Assembly: GCF_015731765.1 (NCBI RefSeq)
Contig: NZ_VRYY01000221.1
Location: 1-50,074 of the forward strand
DNA from: Nitratidesulfovibrio oxamicus
GTDB lineage: Bacteria; Desulfobacterota; Desulfovibrionia; Desulfovibrionales; Desulfovibrionaceae
Direction of reading: 5' to 3'
DNA length: 50,074 bases
Positions 16,321-27,438 of this stretch are shown in pieces. How positions within the stretch are numbered: position 1 is the stretch's first letter; each line of letters begins with the position of its first letter. Position numbers and translations under genes: made by a program. The notes under the pieces are model-generated. The model saw only the letters and a list, made by a program, of their open reading frames with translations. It had not been told where the DNA came from and did no database searches.

Positions 16321-16725
16321 TTACTCGGCGGCCTTCTTTTCTTCCGCCGGAGCTTCCGCAGCGGCGGGCTGGTGGGTCAGTTCGATGACCGCCAGCGGGG
16401 CGTTGTCGCCCTTGCGGGGCAGGCCCAGCTTCACCACGCGGGTGAAGCCGCCGGACACGCCGACAAAGGCGGGGCCGATCTCGTCGAACAGACGCTTGAC
16501 CAGCTGGTGCGAAGCCAGCACGTCGTACGCCAGGCGGCGGGAGTGCAGGTCGTTGCGCAGGGCCAGGGTGATCAGCGGTTCGACGATGCGGCGCAGTTCC
16601 TTGGCCTTGGTCTCGGTCGTGCGGATCTTGCCGTAAGTCAGCAGGGCCTTGGCCATGTTGCGGAACAGGGCCTTCCGGTGGGACGGCGTTCTGCCCAGCT
16701 TCTTGCCGGAATTGCTATGCCTCAT
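16321..16725 (-). CDS. rplQ: 50S ribosomal protein bL17
   Basis: 134-residue bL17 with the conserved start [20 protein letters not shown] and the [20 protein letters not shown] block. The C terminus is Ala/Glu-rich. It is the last gene of the alpha operon and overlaps the rpoA end by 11 bases. Confidence 0.97.
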   Translation of the reverse strand: MRHSNSGKKLGRTPSHRKALFRNMAKALLTYGKIRTTETKAKELRRIVEPLITLALRNDLHSRRLAYDVLASHQLVKRLFDEIGPAFVGVSGGFTRVVKLGLPRKGDNAPLAVIELTHQPAAAEAPAEEKKAAE

Positions 16726-17758
16726 TTTGCTGCTTCCTCTTCCATTCCTGGTATTTCTTCTCGAAGCCGTCGACCTTCATGCCGAAGTCCAGGCTCATGT
16801 CGCACAGCACCCGCTTGATTTCATCAAGGGACTTGCGACCGAAGTTCTTGGTCTTCAGCATTTCGTTCTCGGACTTCTGAACCAGTTCGCCCACCAGGGT
16901 GATGTTGGCGCTCTTCAGGCAGTTGGTGGCCCGCACGGACAGCTCAAGCTCGTCGATCCCCTTGAACAGGTTCTCGTTAAGATCGCTGCTGCCCGACGAA
17001 TTGCCGGAACTTTCACCCGAAATGCGCTCATCGAAGTTGATGAAGACGGAAATCTGGTCCTTGATGATCTTTGCACTGTAGGCAATCGCATCTTCGGGGG
17101 TCACGGACCCATCGGTCCAGACCTCGATGATGAGCTTGTCGTAGTTGGTCATCTGGCCGACGCGAGCCTGCTCCACCGTGTAGGCGACCTTGCGGACCGG
17201 GGCGAAGCTGGAGTCCAGCTTGATCAGCCCGATCTCTTCGCTGAGGCCTTCGTGCATGTCCGCGGGCACGTAGCCCTTGCCCATGCGCACCTCGAACTCG
17301 AAGGTGAGTTCCAGGTCTTCGGTCAGCGTGGCGATGTGCAGGTCGGGGTTGAGGACCATCACGTGCTGGTTGGTCTTGATGTCGCCGGCCTTCACCGCGC
17401 CCTTCTTGTTCACGGAAAGCTCCAGGAACTGGGGCTCGTCCGTGTCCATGGCAAGACGCACCTGCTTCAGGTTGAGGACGATGTCGGTCACGTCCTCGAG
17501 CACGCCGGGAATGGTGGTGAACTCGTGCTGCACGCCCGAGACCTTCACCGATACGAACGCCGCGCCCTGAAGCGACGACAGCAGAACCCGACGCAGCGCA
17601 TTGCCGATGGTGGTGCCGTAGCCACGTTCGAGCGGTTCGCACACGAACTTGCCGTACATGGCATCGACCGGGTCGCTGTCCCGGGTGATCTGTTCGGGCT
17701 TCACCAGCTCCGACCAGTTCCGGGTGTTGATAAGCCTGTCGCCTTGTTTGATGAGCAT
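16715..17758 (-). CDS. rpoA: RNA polymerase subunit alpha
   Basis: 347 residues from ATG 17758 (MLIKQG); GTG two codons earlier is possible. The N-terminal dimerisation domain carries the conserved [20 protein letters not shown] block, and the C-terminal DNA- and activator-binding domain contains [15 protein letters not shown] and [12 protein letters not shown] Ser/Gly-rich linker ([11 protein letters not shown]) separates the two. Alpha operon order rpsM-rpsK-rpsD-rpoA-rplQ is kept. Confidence 0.97.
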   Translation of the reverse strand: MLIKQGDRLINTRNWSELVKPEQITRDSDPVDAMYGKFVCEPLERGYGTTIGNALRRVLLSSLQGAAFVSVKVSGVQHEFTTIPGVLEDVTDIVLNLKQVRLAMDTDEPQFLELSVNKKGAVKAGDIKTNQHVMVLNPDLHIATLTEDLELTFEFEVRMGKGYVPADMHEGLSEEIGLIKLDSSFAPVRKVAYTVEQARVGQMTNYDKLIIEVWTDGSVTPEDAIAYSAKIIKDQISVFINFDERISGESSGNSSGSSDLNENLFKGIDELELSVRATNCLKSANITLVGELVQKSENEMLKTKNFGRKSLDEIKRVLCDMSLDFGMKVDGFEKKYQEWKRKQQNEA

Positions 17759-17770
17759 GCTCACACCCGC

Positions 17771-18397
17771 TTATTTGGAGTAAAGCTCGACAATCAGGTG
17801 TTCGTTGATCGGGAACTGAATGTCTTCGCGCTGCGGCAGGGCCTTGACCGTGCCCTTGAAGTTCGGACCGTCCACTTCCAGCCACGAGGGGCAGCCGCGA
17901 CGGGCGATGACTTCCTGGGCCTCGGCGATCACGGGGATCTTGCGGCTGGCTTCGGGCACTTCGATGATGTCGCCAACGCGAACCTGCATCGAGGGAATGT
18001 TCGCCTTGCGGCCGTTCAGCGTGAAGATGCCGTGGCGCACCAGCTGACGCGCCTGCTGGCGCGAGTTGGCGAAACCGAGACGGTAGATCACGTTGTCGAG
18101 GCGGCGTTCGAGAATGGCCAGCAGGTTGGCGCCGGTCACGCCCTTGGCCATGTCGGCCTTGTGGAAGTAACCGCGGAACTGGCGTTCAAGAACGCCATAC
18201 ACGCGACGGACCTTCTGCTTCTCGCGCAGCTGGACGGCGTAATCGCTCACCTTCTTGCGGGCACGGCCATGCTGACCGGGCGCGTAAGGACGACGGTCGT
18301 ACGCGCACTTGTCGGTGTAGCAGCGGTCGCCCTTGAGGAAAAGCTTGGTGCCTTCACGCCGGCACATCCGGCACTTTGCGTCATTGTACTTAGCCAA
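17771..18397 (-). CDS. rpsD: 30S ribosomal protein uS4 (zinc form)
   Basis: 208-residue uS4, an early 16S rRNA binder that also regulates the alpha operon in many bacteria. The N terminus has Cys9, Cys12, Cys26 and Cys31, so this is the zinc-containing C+ form. The S4 RNA-binding domain (about 95-155) includes [20 protein letters not shown]. Confidence 0.97.
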   Translation of the reverse strand: MAKYNDAKCRMCRREGTKLFLKGDRCYTDKCAYDRRPYAPGQHGRARKKVSDYAVQLREKQKVRRVYGVLERQFRGYFHKADMAKGVTGANLLAILERRLDNVIYRLGFANSRQQARQLVRHGIFTLNGRKANIPSMQVRVGDIIEVPEASRKIPVIAEAQEVIARRGCPSWLEVDGPNFKGTVKALPQREDIQFPINEHLIVELYSK

Positions 18398-18413
18398 GGC
18401 TGGATCCTCCTAA

Positions 18414-18803
18414 CTAGACGCGGCGCCGCTTGGGCGGACGGCAGCCGTTGTGGGGAATCGGGGTGATGTCACGGATGAAGGCGACCTTGAAGCCCGCGGC
18501 ATTGACTGCGCGCATGGCGGCTTCACGGCCGGAGCCGGGGCCCTTGACGTAGATGCCCACGGTACGCATGCCGTGATCCTGGGCACGCTTGGCCGCCTGT
18601 TCGGCAGCCACCTGCGCGGCGAACGGGGTGCTCTTGCGCGAGCCCTTGAAACCGCTCTGCCCGGCGCTGGCCCAGCTGATGGTGTTTCCCCGCGTGTCCG
18701 TGAAGGTCACGATGGTGTTGTTGAACGTCGCCTGAATGTGAACAATCCCGACCGGGACGTTCTTCTTCTCTTTCTTTTTGACCGTACGCTTGGGTCTTGC
18801 CAT
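18414..18803 (-). CDS. rpsK: 30S ribosomal protein uS11
   Basis: 129 residues with a Lys-rich N terminus, then [20 protein letters not shown], and the conserved C terminus [17 protein letters not shown]. Part of the 30S platform. A 151-base gap, unusual in this operon, separates it from rpsM. Confidence 0.97.
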   Translation of the reverse strand: MARPKRTVKKKEKKNVPVGIVHIQATFNNTIVTFTDTRGNTISWASAGQSGFKGSRKSTPFAAQVAAEQAAKRAQDHGMRTVGIYVKGPGSGREAAMRAVNAAGFKVAFIRDITPIPHNGCRPPKRRRV

Positions 18804-18954
18804 GACTTACTCTCTGCGGACTAGAATTAGGGGGCTTGCAGCCGGAACCTCAAAACGAGCTCAGTCATGACAGAGCCGTGCCGCGCTGGCCACCGGGAAA
18901 TTTGCTTGCCCTGGCGACGCAGGTGAGATTCCACGCCTTTGTGCTAGCCTTGGA

Positions 18955-19323
18955 TTACTTCTTCTTGCCGACAGCGCCGCGACGCGGGCCCTTGCGGGTG
19001 CGGGCGTTGGTATGGGTGCGCTGACCGTGAACCGGCAAACCGCGACGATGACGCAGGCCGCGGTAGCAGCCAACGTCCATCAGACGCTTGATGTTGCTGG
19101 AAATCTCACGACGGAGATCGCCTTCAACCTTGTGGTTCTGCTCGAGTTCCTTACGGATTTCGTTGACCTCGTCGGCGCTCAGGTCGTCGATGTTCCGGCT
19201 CCAGTCGACGCCGGTAACATCAAGAATCTGAAGCGCAGTAGTGCGCCCGATACCGTAGATATAGGTAAGGGCGATGTCAACGCGCTTGCCACGGGGCAGA
19301 TCGACACCTGCAATTCTGGCCAC
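18955..19323 (-). CDS. rpsM: 30S ribosomal protein uS13
   Basis: 122 residues starting [20 protein letters not shown], with the [11 protein letters not shown] helix-two-turn-helix and the basic tail [14 protein letters not shown]-like (here [18 protein letters not shown]). Contacts the 50S subunit in the intersubunit bridge. Confidence 0.97.
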   Translation of the reverse strand: MARIAGVDLPRGKRVDIALTYIYGIGRTTALQILDVTGVDWSRNIDDLSADEVNEIRKELEQNHKVEGDLRREISSNIKRLMDVGCYRGLRHRRGLPVHGQRTHTNARTRKGPRRGAVGKKK

Positions 19324-19340
19324 TGTTTACTCCTGACGGC

Positions 19341-19454
19341 TTAGCCCTGGCGCTGCTTGTGCCGGGGGTTGTCGCAAATGACCCTGAGAATGCCCCGGCG
19401 GCGGATAACCTTGCACTTGGGGCACATCTTCTTGACGGAAGGCCTGACTTTCAT
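19341..19454 (-). CDS. rpmJ: 50S ribosomal protein bL36 (zinc form)
   Basis: 37-residue protein starting [20 protein letters not shown], with the zinc ligands Cys11, Cys14, Cys27 and His32. It ends HKQRQG, 17 bases before rpsM. It is the primary zinc-bearing paralogue. Upstream lies map across 85 bases; infA, often present here, is absent. Confidence 0.97.
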   Translation of the reverse strand: MKVRPSVKKMCPKCKVIRRRGILRVICDNPRHKQRQG

Positions 19455-19539
19455 GTTCGACTCCGTTGTTTGTCTTTGGCCCGACATGACGGAAGAGCAA
19501 CGTCGGAACAGGGGTGCATATCACCCCTACCGGCGCCCG

Positions 19540-20334
19540 TCAACCGGCAAGTCGCGCCGCCTCTGCCTGCGACAGGCTGAGAATGATCGGCCCGTCCGGC
19601 GTGATGGCCACGCTGTGTTCGAAGTGGGCAGACAGCTGGCGGTCGCGGGTAACCGCGGTCCAGTTGTCGGCAAGGATTTCCACCTCGTACGTACCCACGG
19701 TGACCATCGGTTCGATGGCCAGCACCATGCCGGGTTTCAGGGGCACGCCCGGCATGCCGCGCGGCACGAAGTTGGGAATTTCTGGCTTCTCGTGCAGCGA
19801 ACGGCCAATGCCATGCCCCACGAACCTGCGCACAACCCCGAAACCGGCCGCTTCGACATGCCGTTGCACGGCTGCCGAAATGTCGTACAGGGAGTTGCCC
19901 ACCCGCGCCTCTGCAATGCCCGCAAAGAGCGATTCGCGCGTTACGCGGATGAGTCGCTCGGCCTCGTCGCTCACCGTCCCCACCGGATAGGTGCGGGCGG
20001 AGTCGCCGTAGAAGCCGTCGTACACGACCCCCATGTCGAAGCTGACGATGTCCCCTTCCTGGAGAATCCGCTTCGACGAGGGAAAGCCATGCACAACCTC
20101 TTCGTTCACCGAGCAGCACAGGGCAAACGGAAACCCGTGATACCCCTGAAAGGCCGGGCGGACGCCGTGCTTGCGGCATTCCGCCTGGGCCAGCTCTTCG
20201 AAATGCATCGTCGACACGCCCGGGCGAACGTGTTCACCCAGAATATCCAGTATCGTGGCAACGATTCGATTGGCCTCCCGAAGGAGGCCAATCTCGTTGT
20301 CATTCTTGATGAAGACACCGCGAAACTTCTTCAA
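19540..20334 (-). CDS. map: Methionine aminopeptidase, type I
   Basis: Removes the initiator methionine from nascent proteins. The 264-residue protein has the five metal ligands of the pita-bread fold: Asp100 (SFDMG), Asp111 (GDSART), His174 (GHGIGR), Glu208 (AIEPM) and Glu239 (HFEHS). It follows secY with a 1-base gap, so translation is coupled. adk, which often lies between secY and map, is absent. Confidence 0.97.
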   Translation of the reverse strand: MKKFRGVFIKNDNEIGLLREANRIVATILDILGEHVRPGVSTMHFEELAQAECRKHGVRPAFQGYHGFPFALCCSVNEEVVHGFPSSKRILQEGDIVSFDMGVVYDGFYGDSARTYPVGTVSDEAERLIRVTRESLFAGIAEARVGNSLYDISAAVQRHVEAAGFGVVRRFVGHGIGRSLHEKPEIPNFVPRGMPGVPLKPGMVLAIEPMVTVGTYEVEILADNWTAVTRDRQLSAHFEHSVAITPDGPIILSLSQAEAARLAG

Positions 20335-20335
20335 C

Positions 20336-21649
20336 TCACTGCCGTCCCTTGATGCGGGTCTTGTTCATGAGACCCTCGTACTGCCGTGAGATCAGGTGCG
20401 ATTCCACCTGGGACATGAAGTCCATGGCCACGCCCACGAGAATCAGCACGCTGGTGCCGCCGAAGTAGAACGGCACGTTGAACTGCGCGATGAGGATCAT
20501 GGGCAGGACGCAGATCGCGGATATGTAGATGGCCCCCCAGATGGTCATCCGGGTAAGCACCCTGTCGATGTACTGCCGGGTCTTGTCCCCGGGGCGGATG
20601 CCGGGGATGAACCCGCCGCCCTTCTTCAGGTTTTCGGCGATGTCCTTCGGGTCGAAGATGATCGCCGTGTAGAAGAAGCAGAAGAACACGATAAGGCTGA
20701 TGAACAGGATGTTGTACATCACCGTGTGCGGCGCGAACCACGCGGCAACCCGCTGAAGCGTCTCGTTGGCCGAGAAGCTGGCGATGGTCGCGGGGAACAG
20801 CAGCAGCGACGAGGCGAAGATGGGCGGAATGACGCCCGCCGTATTGATGCGCAGCGGCAGATGCGTGCTCTGCCCACCGAACATCTTACGGCCAACCTGT
20901 CGTTTGGCGTAATGGATGGGTATGCGCCGCTGCCCGCGTTCCATGAACACGATGCAGCCAAGCACCACCGCCATCAGCGCCAGCACCAGAATCGCCGTGA
21001 ACACGCTCATGTCGCCGGCCTTGATGAGCTGGCCCGACTTGACGATGCCGCCGGGGATACCGGCGACGATGCCCGAGAAGATGATCAGCGAAATGCCGTT
21101 GCCGATGCCCTTCTCGGTAATCTGCTCGCCAAGCCACATGATCAGCACGGTACCGGCGGTAAGGGTTGCAATGGTTATCATCCGGAAAGCCCAGCCCGCA
21201 TCCAGCACCACGGGCGCACCCGCGGGGCTGTGCATGTTCTCCAGGCCTACGGCGATGCCGAAGCCCTGGACCACGGTGATGAGCACCGTGGCATACCGGG
21301 TGTACTGGGTGATCTTGCGGCGGCCCGCCGCCCCTTCCTCCTTGGCCATCCGCTTCAGCTCGGGGCTAACGACCTGCAGAAGCTGGATGATGATGGAGGC
21401 AGAGATGTAGGGCATGATACCGAGGGCGAACACCGACAGATTGCGGAGCCCGCCCCCGGAGAACATGTCGAAGAGGCCGAAAAGGGTGTTCTGGACGCTG
21501 GCGAAGAAGTCGGCCAGCGCTCCGGAATCCACCCCGGGAACCGGGACGTGAACCCCGATGCGGTATGCGGCCAGCAACAGGAACGTCCAGAAGAGCTTCT
21601 TGCGAAGCTCCGGCAGACGCGCCAGGTTTTCTACACCACTAAGCGCCAC
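20336..21649 (-). CDS. secY: Sec translocase channel subunit SecY
   Basis: 437-residue inner-membrane channel for Sec export. About ten transmembrane helices are visible, with the plug/half-helix region DMFSGGGLRNLSVFALGIMP and the cytoplasmic loop RGQRRIPIHYAKRQVGRKM. It lies 3 bases after rplO, the standard spc-operon position, and is followed at once by map. Confidence 0.97.
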   Translation of the reverse strand: MALSGVENLARLPELRKKLFWTFLLLAAYRIGVHVPVPGVDSGALADFFASVQNTLFGLFDMFSGGGLRNLSVFALGIMPYISASIIIQLLQVVSPELKRMAKEEGAAGRRKITQYTRYATVLITVVQGFGIAVGLENMHSPAGAPVVLDAGWAFRMITIATLTAGTVLIMWLGEQITEKGIGNGISLIIFSGIVAGIPGGIVKSGQLIKAGDMSVFTAILVLALMAVVLGCIVFMERGQRRIPIHYAKRQVGRKMFGGQSTHLPLRINTAGVIPPIFASSLLLFPATIASFSANETLQRVAAWFAPHTVMYNILFISLIVFFCFFYTAIIFDPKDIAENLKKGGGFIPGIRPGDKTRQYIDRVLTRMTIWGAIYISAICVLPMILIAQFNVPFYFGGTSVLILVGVAMDFMSQVESHLISRQYEGLMNKTRIKGRQ

Positions 21650-21652
21650 GGC

Positions 21653-22102
21653 TTACCCTTCCAGTGCCTTGGCTTCGCCACCGGCGTTGCGGATCTTTTC
21701 GGCGGCGGAGGCGCTGAACTTGTGCGCTTCCACCGTAAGGGCCACGCTGACTTCGCCCACGCCGAGGATCTTCACCGAGGCGCCGGCCTTGCACAGGCCG
21801 CGCGCGTAGATGTCTTCCAGCGTGATGTCGGTCTTGCCCTCAAAGGACGCCACAAGGCGATCAAGGTTGATCACTTCGTAGGTGGCCTTGAAGGGGGCGT
21901 TCTTGAAGCCGCGCTTGGGCAGACGACGCTGCAGCGGCATCTGGCCGCCTTCGAAACCGGGGCGGACGCCGCCGCCAGCGCGGGCGTTCTGGCCCTTGTT
22001 ACCCTTGCCGGAGGTGCAGCCGAGCCCCGAACCGGAACCGCGGCCCACGCGCTTGCGCGATGCCCGTTCTTCGGCGAACGGATAGAGTTCGTGCAGTCTC
22101 AT
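21653..22102 (-). CDS. rplO: 50S ribosomal protein uL15
   Basis: 149 residues beginning MRLHELYPFAEERASRKRVG. The Gly-rich extension GRGSGSGLGCTSGKGNKGQN inserts into 23S rRNA, and the globular C-terminal domain carries VKILGVGEVSVALTVEAH. Its ATG shares one base with the rpmD stop. Confidence 0.97.
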   Translation of the reverse strand: MRLHELYPFAEERASRKRVGRGSGSGLGCTSGKGNKGQNARAGGGVRPGFEGGQMPLQRRLPKRGFKNAPFKATYEVINLDRLVASFEGKTDITLEDIYARGLCKAGASVKILGVGEVSVALTVEAHKFSASAAEKIRNAGGEAKALEG

Positions 22103-22272
22103 TATTCACTGACCTCGACCAGGTGCTTGACTTCGGCGATCATGCCGCGAATGGCGGCATTGTCCTCAAACGACTTCTCGCAACGGATCTTTCGCAGGCC
22201 AAGCGCGTCAAGAACCTTGCGCTGCTTGGGTTTGCAGCCGATCCAGCTGCGTACGAGCTTCACCTTGATCAT
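22102..22272 (-). CDS. rpmD: 50S ribosomal protein uL30
   Basis: 56-residue protein: MIKVKLVRSWIGCKPKQRKV, then LDALGLRKIR and GMIAEVKHLVEV, the complete short bacterial form. The ATG is 22272 and the TAA overlaps the next ATG as TAATG. Sits between rpsE and rplO as usual. Confidence 0.96.
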   Translation of the reverse strand: MIKVKLVRSWIGCKPKQRKVLDALGLRKIRCEKSFEDNAAIRGMIAEVKHLVEVSE

Positions 22273-22281
22273 GATTGCGTC

Positions 22282-22773
22282 CTACTTTCTGGGCGCTTCG
22301 AGCTTCATGCCGCGAAGCTGGCTCACGTACTCGGCGCTGCGCAGCGAGGTAAGCCCCGCCATGGTGGCGCGCAGCACGTTGTGCGGGTTGTTGGTGCCGA
22401 TGGCCTTGGCAAGCACGTCGGTCACGCCCACGGCTTCCATGACGGCGCGCACCGCACCACCGGCGATGATGCCGGTACCCTTGGAGGCGGGCTTCAGCAT
22501 TACGCAGCCGGCGCCGAACTCGCCCAGGATTTCGTACGGAAGGGTGCCGTCCACCAGCGGAATCTGGACCATGTCCTTCTTCGCGCGTTCGGTGGCCTTG
22601 CGCAGGGCTTCCGGCACTTCCTGGGCCTTGCCGAGGCCGAAGCCCACGGCACCCTTGGCGTCGCCCACGACAACGAGGGCGCTGAAGCTGAAGCGGCGAC
22701 CGCCCTTCACAACCTTGGCAACTCGGTTAAGGTAGACAATCTTCTCTACCAACCCGAACTCATTCTGTTCCAT
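22282..22773 (-). CDS. rpsE: 30S ribosomal protein uS5
   Basis: 163 residues from ATG 22773 ([20 protein letters not shown]); an in-frame GTG five codons earlier is possible. It has the double-stranded-RNA-binding core [20 protein letters not shown] and the C-terminal domain [19 protein letters not shown]. Involved in decoding fidelity. Confidence 0.96.
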   Translation of the reverse strand: MEQNEFGLVEKIVYLNRVAKVVKGGRRFSFSALVVVGDAKGAVGFGLGKAQEVPEALRKATERAKKDMVQIPLVDGTLPYEILGEFGAGCVMLKPASKGTGIIAGGAVRAVMEAVGVTDVLAKAIGTNNPHNVLRATMAGLTSLRSAEYVSQLRGMKLEAPRK

Positions 22774-22791
22774 GCCAGTACCTACCACCCG

Positions 22792-23151
22792 TTAGAATTC
22801 CAGGCCGCCCTCACGGGCACCGTCGGCAACAGCCTTGATGCGCCCGTGATACAGGTAGCCGTTACGGTCGAACACCACGCGCTTGATGCTCTTTTCGCCA
22901 GCAAGACGCGCGATTTCCTTGCCCACAAGTTCCGCCCCGGCCTTGTTGCAGTGCGCTCCGGCCTGGGCCTTGCCGATGGCAAGGGTGGAGGTGGCAACAA
23001 GCGTGGCACCGGTGGCGTCGTCCACGATCTGGGCGTAGACGTGCAGGTTCGAGCGGTAGACAACCAGCCGGGGACGCTCGGTGCTCCCGGCGATCTTCTT
23101 GCGAATGCGGACTTTGCGCCGCTTTCTGGCATCGTTCTTGGTCATCGTCAT
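22792..23151 (-). CDS. rplR: 50S ribosomal protein uL18
   Basis: 119 residues with a basic N terminus ([15 protein letters not shown]), then [20 protein letters not shown] and [20 protein letters not shown]. Binds 5S rRNA. The start could also be the Met two codons later. Confidence 0.96.
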   Translation of the reverse strand: MTMTKNDARKRRKVRIRKKIAGSTERPRLVVYRSNLHVYAQIVDDATGATLVATSTLAIGKAQAGAHCNKAGAELVGKEIARLAGEKSIKRVVFDRNGYLYHGRIKAVADGAREGGLEF

Positions 23152-23165
23152 TTTCTCATACCTGC

Positions 23166-23702
23166 CTATTTGCCACCAGACTTGCCGGCCTTGCGGCGAA
23201 TCTGCTCGTTGTCGTACTTGATGCCCTTGCCCTTGTAGGGTTCAGGCTTACGCACGCGACGGATGCGTGCGGCGATCTCGCCGACCACTTCTTTGCTGGT
23301 GCCCGAGATGGTCAGCTTCTGGCCTTCCACCTTGGCTTCGACGCCTTCGGGCATTTCCATGATCACCGGGTGCGAGAAACCGACCGCGAGTTCCACCAGG
23401 TTGCCCTTGACGGCAACCTTGTAGCCGACGCCGATGACTTCCAGGGTCTTGGAAAAGCCCTTGGTCACGCCCAGGATGCAGTTGGCAAGCAGGGTGCGGC
23501 GCAGGCCGTGCTGGGCACGCGCAGTGCGGGTTTCGGTGGCGCGGGTGATGACGACATGGCCGTCTTCGACCGCGTAGTTCAGTTCCGTGTGGGTAGGGGT
23601 GACAAGCACGCCCTTCGGGCCCTTGACCTCGACGGCCTCGGTCCCGACCTTCACTTCGACGCCGGAAGGAATGGCGATGGGGAGTTTACCGATTCGCGAC
23701 AT
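23166..23702 (-). CDS. rplF: 50S ribosomal protein uL6
   Basis: 178 residues: [19 protein letters not shown], two alpha/beta repeats, and the conserved C-terminal [20 protein letters not shown] block. Sits near the GTPase-associated centre. Confidence 0.97.
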   Translation of the reverse strand: MSRIGKLPIAIPSGVEVKVGTEAVEVKGPKGVLVTPTHTELNYAVEDGHVVITRATETRTARAQHGLRRTLLANCILGVTKGFSKTLEVIGVGYKVAVKGNLVELAVGFSHPVIMEMPEGVEAKVEGQKLTISGTSKEVVGEIAARIRRVRKPEPYKGKGIKYDNEQIRRKAGKSGGK

Positions 23703-23711
23703 GTCCGTACC

Positions 23712-24092
23712 CTACCAGATTTCGCAGAGCAGTTCACCGCCGACCTTGCGGTCGCGGGCCTGCGTGCCCGCAAGGACACCGCTGGAGGTGGACAGGATGC
23801 AGATGCCAAGGCCGTTCTGGACCTTGGGGATGTCGGAGGAACCGACATACACCCGGCGGCCGGGCTTGCTCACCCGCTTCAGACCGGAAATGACCGGCTT
23901 GCCTTTGAAATACTTGAGGGAGATCTTGATCTCGGCCTCTTCCGTCGCCACATCTTCGATGTAGCCTTCCTGCTTCAGGATGGCGGCGATGGATTCCTTG
24001 ATCTTCGAGCGCGGCACACTCACTTCCTTGTGCAGGGCCAAGTGTGCGTTGCGGATACGCGTAAGCATATCAGCAATAGGATCAGTCAGCAT
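23712..24092 (-). CDS. rpsH: 30S ribosomal protein uS8
   Basis: 126 residues starting MLTDPIADMLTRIRNAHLAL and ending with GLGICILSTSSGVLAGTQAR and a VGGELLCEIW terminus. In E. coli it is the translational regulator of the spc operon. Confidence 0.97.
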   Translation of the reverse strand: MLTDPIADMLTRIRNAHLALHKEVSVPRSKIKESIAAILKQEGYIEDVATEEAEIKISLKYFKGKPVISGLKRVSKPGRRVYVGSSDIPKVQNGLGICILSTSSGVLAGTQARDRKVGGELLCEIW

Positions 24093-24110
24093 TCCTTACT
24101 CCTTGGTGAC

Positions 24111-24296
24111 TTACCAGCTCGACTTGCGAACGCCGGGCAGTTCGCCGCGCAGGGCCATGTTGCGGAAGCAGATACGGCAAAGACCGAACTTGCGCATGTA
24201 GGCACGCGGGCGACCGCAGACCGGACAACGGTTGTAGGCGCGGGCGGAGAACTTGGGCTTGCGCTGCGCCTTCACTTCAAGCGATGTACGAGACAA
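24111..24296 (-). CDS. rpsN: 30S ribosomal protein uS14, zinc type (type Z)
   Basis: 61-residue short uS14 with two CXXC motifs (Cys24, Cys27, Cys40, Cys43 in RCPVCGRP and LCRICF), the zinc-dependent form. Shorter than the zinc-free ~100-residue form. Confidence 0.97.
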   Translation of the reverse strand: MSRTSLEVKAQRKPKFSARAYNRCPVCGRPRAYMRKFGLCRICFRNMALRGELPGVRKSSW

Positions 24297-24308
24297 AGCC
24301 GTTTCTCC

Positions 24309-24848
24309 TTACTTCTTGAAAGGCATGCCGAGCTGGTCGAGCAGCAGCTTGCCTTCCTTGTCCGTCTGGGCAGTGGTAACGATCGTGATGTTCATCCCCT
24401 TGGGGTTGTCAACGCGATCCACTTCCAGCTCGGGGAAAATGGTGTGTTCCTTGATGCCCAGGGTAAAATTGCCCCGGCCATCGAAGCCACGGTCCGGAAT
24501 CCCTCTGAAGTCGCGCACGCGGGGCAGCGCGAAGTTCATCAGCTTGTCCAGAAAGTCCCACATGCGTTCCTTGCGAAGCGTCACGCGGCAGCCGATGGGC
24601 ATGCCTTCGCGCAGCTTGAACGACGCGATGGACTTCTTTGCACGGGTCACGACGGCCTTCTGCCCGGCGATGGCGGTCAACTCCTTGATGGCTTCTTCCA
24701 TCAACTTGTTGTTCTGGCTCGCGGCGCCGAGGCCGATATTCAGAGAGACTTTTTCAATCCCGGGAACCTGCATCGAAGAAGTGTAGTTGAACTCCTTCTG
24801 CAATACCGGAACCACTTTCTCGCGGTATATCTGTTCAAGACGCGTCAT
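24309..24848 (-). CDS. rplE: 50S ribosomal protein uL5
   Basis: 179 residues: [40 protein letters not shown], and a [11 protein letters not shown]-like segment (here [20 protein letters not shown]). Binds 5S rRNA and the P-site tRNA. Confidence 0.97.
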   Translation of the reverse strand: MTRLEQIYREKVVPVLQKEFNYTSSMQVPGIEKVSLNIGLGAASQNNKLMEEAIKELTAIAGQKAVVTRAKKSIASFKLREGMPIGCRVTLRKERMWDFLDKLMNFALPRVRDFRGIPDRGFDGRGNFTLGIKEHTIFPELEVDRVDNPKGMNITIVTTAQTDKEGKLLLDQLGMPFKK

Positions 24849-24859
24849 CGTCTCTCACC

Positions 24860-25183
24860 CTATCCAATGATTTCGTTGCACTTCTTGCAGAAGCGAACTT
24901 TCTTGCCGTCCTCGGTGTAGCGGTAGCCCACCTTGGTGGCCTTGGCGCACGCATCGCACATCACCATCACGTTGGAGATGTCAAGAGGCATCTCCTTCTC
25001 GATGATGCCGCCCGGCTGCTGCCGGTACGGATTGGCGCGCATGTGGCGCTTGACCATGTTGACCTTCTCGACAAGCACTCCGTCCTTCTTGGGAAGAACC
25101 TTCAGCACCTTGCCGATCTTGCCCTTGTCCTTGCCGGCGATGACGACCACTTTGTCGTCCTTGCGGATACGGAACTGTTTCAT
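24860..25183 (-). CDS. rplX: 50S ribosomal protein uL24 (with C-terminal CXXC pairs)
   Basis: 107 residues with the KOW motif [20 protein letters not shown] near the N terminus. The C terminus has CDAC (Cys77, Cys80) and CKKC (Cys100, Cys103), a possible zinc site. Early assembly protein near the exit tunnel. Confidence 0.96.
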   Translation of the reverse strand: MKQFRIRKDDKVVVIAGKDKGKIGKVLKVLPKKDGVLVEKVNMVKRHMRANPYRQQPGGIIEKEMPLDISNVMVMCDACAKATKVGYRYTEDGKKVRFCKKCNEIIG

Positions 25184-25193
25184 TTGTGGGCTC

Positions 25194-25562
<369 letters not shown>

Positions 25563-25571
25563 CGCAAACCC

Positions 25572-25838
25572 CTACACGGCTTTTTCGAGAATGGAGACCA
25601 GATGCCAGCGCTTGTTGCGGCTGAGCGGACGGTACTCGATGATCTTCACCTTGTCGCCGATGCCGCACTCGTTCTGGGGATCGTGAGCGGTGAACTTGTT
25701 GCGGCGGCGCACGTACTTCTTCAGCAGGGGATGCTGCACCAGCGTCTCGACGCGGACGACGATGGTCTTGTCGTTCTTGTCGCTGACGACGATCCCGGTG
25801 AGCACCCTGCCCTTGCGGTTCATCAGTTCTTCGGACAT
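25572..25838 (-). CDS. rpsQ: 30S ribosomal protein uS17
   Basis: 88 residues: [20 protein letters not shown] and [20 protein letters not shown], the OB-fold core of uS17. Four bases separate it from rpmC. Confidence 0.97.
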   Translation of the reverse strand: MSEELMNRKGRVLTGIVVSDKNDKTIVVRVETLVQHPLLKKYVRRRNKFTAHDPQNECGIGDKVKIIEYRPLSRNKRWHLVSILEKAV

Positions 25839-25842
25839 GGGC

Positions 25843-26028
25843 TTACCCCTTTTCCTTCAGGATGGTCAGAATCCGGGCGATCTCGCGCTTGGTCGCCGGG
25901 AGGTTGGAGGTCTTCTCCAACTGCGCGGTGGCGTGGCGGAAGCGCAGATCGAACAGTTCCTTGCGGGATTCGGCCAACTTGTCCTTGAGCTGTTCAGCGC
26001 TGAGCTTTCTCAGTTCTGCGGCGTTCAT
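25843..26028 (-). CDS. rpmC: 50S ribosomal protein uL29
   Basis: 61 residues from ATG 26028 ([20 protein letters not shown]); the longer frame upstream would overlap rplP. Two-helix hairpin with [17 protein letters not shown] and [14 protein letters not shown]. Located at the tunnel exit with uL23. Confidence 0.95.
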   Translation of the reverse strand: MNAAELRKLSAEQLKDKLAESRKELFDLRFRHATAQLEKTSNLPATKREIARILTILKEKG

Positions 26029-26029
26029 T

Positions 26030-26442
26030 CTAGAGGCCCTCCCGCACGACAATGGTCGTCTTGATGGGGAGCTTGTGGGCGGCGCGCGTCAGAGCTTCCT
26101 TGGCCAGCTCCAGGCTGACGCCCTTGATTTCGTAAAGCACGCGGCCCGGCTTCACCGGAGCGCACCAGCCCACCGGGGCGCCCTTACCGGAACCCTGGCG
26201 GGTTTCGAGGGGCTTGGCGGTGACCGGGTGGTCGGGGAAGATGCGGATCCAGACCTTACCGCCGCGCTTGATGTGGCGCATCATGGCGATACGGGCGGCC
26301 TCGATCTGCTGGCTGGACAGCTTGCCGTGTTCTACTGCCTTAAGACCGATATCACCGAAGGAGACAGTGGCGCCGCGGGTGGCCATGCCACGCAGACGGC
26401 CCTTCTGCCACTTGCGGAATTTAACCTTTCTGGGGCTCAGCA

Positions 26443-26443
<1 letters not shown>
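26030..26443 (-). CDS. rplP: 50S ribosomal protein uL16
   Basis: 137 residues: [20 protein letters not shown], and [20 protein letters not shown] with the family's central GKG loop. Its start shares one base with the rpsC stop. Confidence 0.97.
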
Positions 26444-27086
<643 letters not shown>

Positions 27087-27087
27087 C

Positions 27088-27426
27088 CTATTCCTGCCCT
27101 TCTGCGAGAATCACGGTGATGTGGCTGGTACGCTTCCGGATCTTGGTGGCGCGACCCTGCGCACGCGGAAGAAACCGCTTCCAGGTGGGGCCTTCGTTGA
27201 TGACGATCTGCTTCACGACCATGGCGTCCACGTCGATGCCGGGCAGCTGCTCGGCGTTGGCGAGGGCCGAACGAAGCACGCCGAAGATGATGTCGGCGGG
27301 CTTGTTGGGCGTGAACTTCAGGATATTCATGGCGTCTTCGACAGGCAGCCCGTTCACGTTCTGGGCAACCAGGCGGGCCTTACGCGGCGACACACGCATG
27401 AATTTCGCGGTGGCTCTCGATTCCAT
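27088..27426 (-). CDS. rplV: 50S ribosomal protein uL22
   Basis: 112 residues from ATG 27426 (MESRATAKFMRVSPRKARLV); an in-frame GTG three codons earlier is possible. The tunnel-lining loop is present (RAQGRATKIRKRTSHITVIL). Confidence 0.96.
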   Translation of the reverse strand: MESRATAKFMRVSPRKARLVAQNVNGLPVEDAMNILKFTPNKPADIIFGVLRSALANAEQLPGIDVDAMVVKQIVINEGPTWKRFLPRAQGRATKIRKRTSHITVILAEGQE

Positions 27427-27438
27427 CGGATTCACCCA

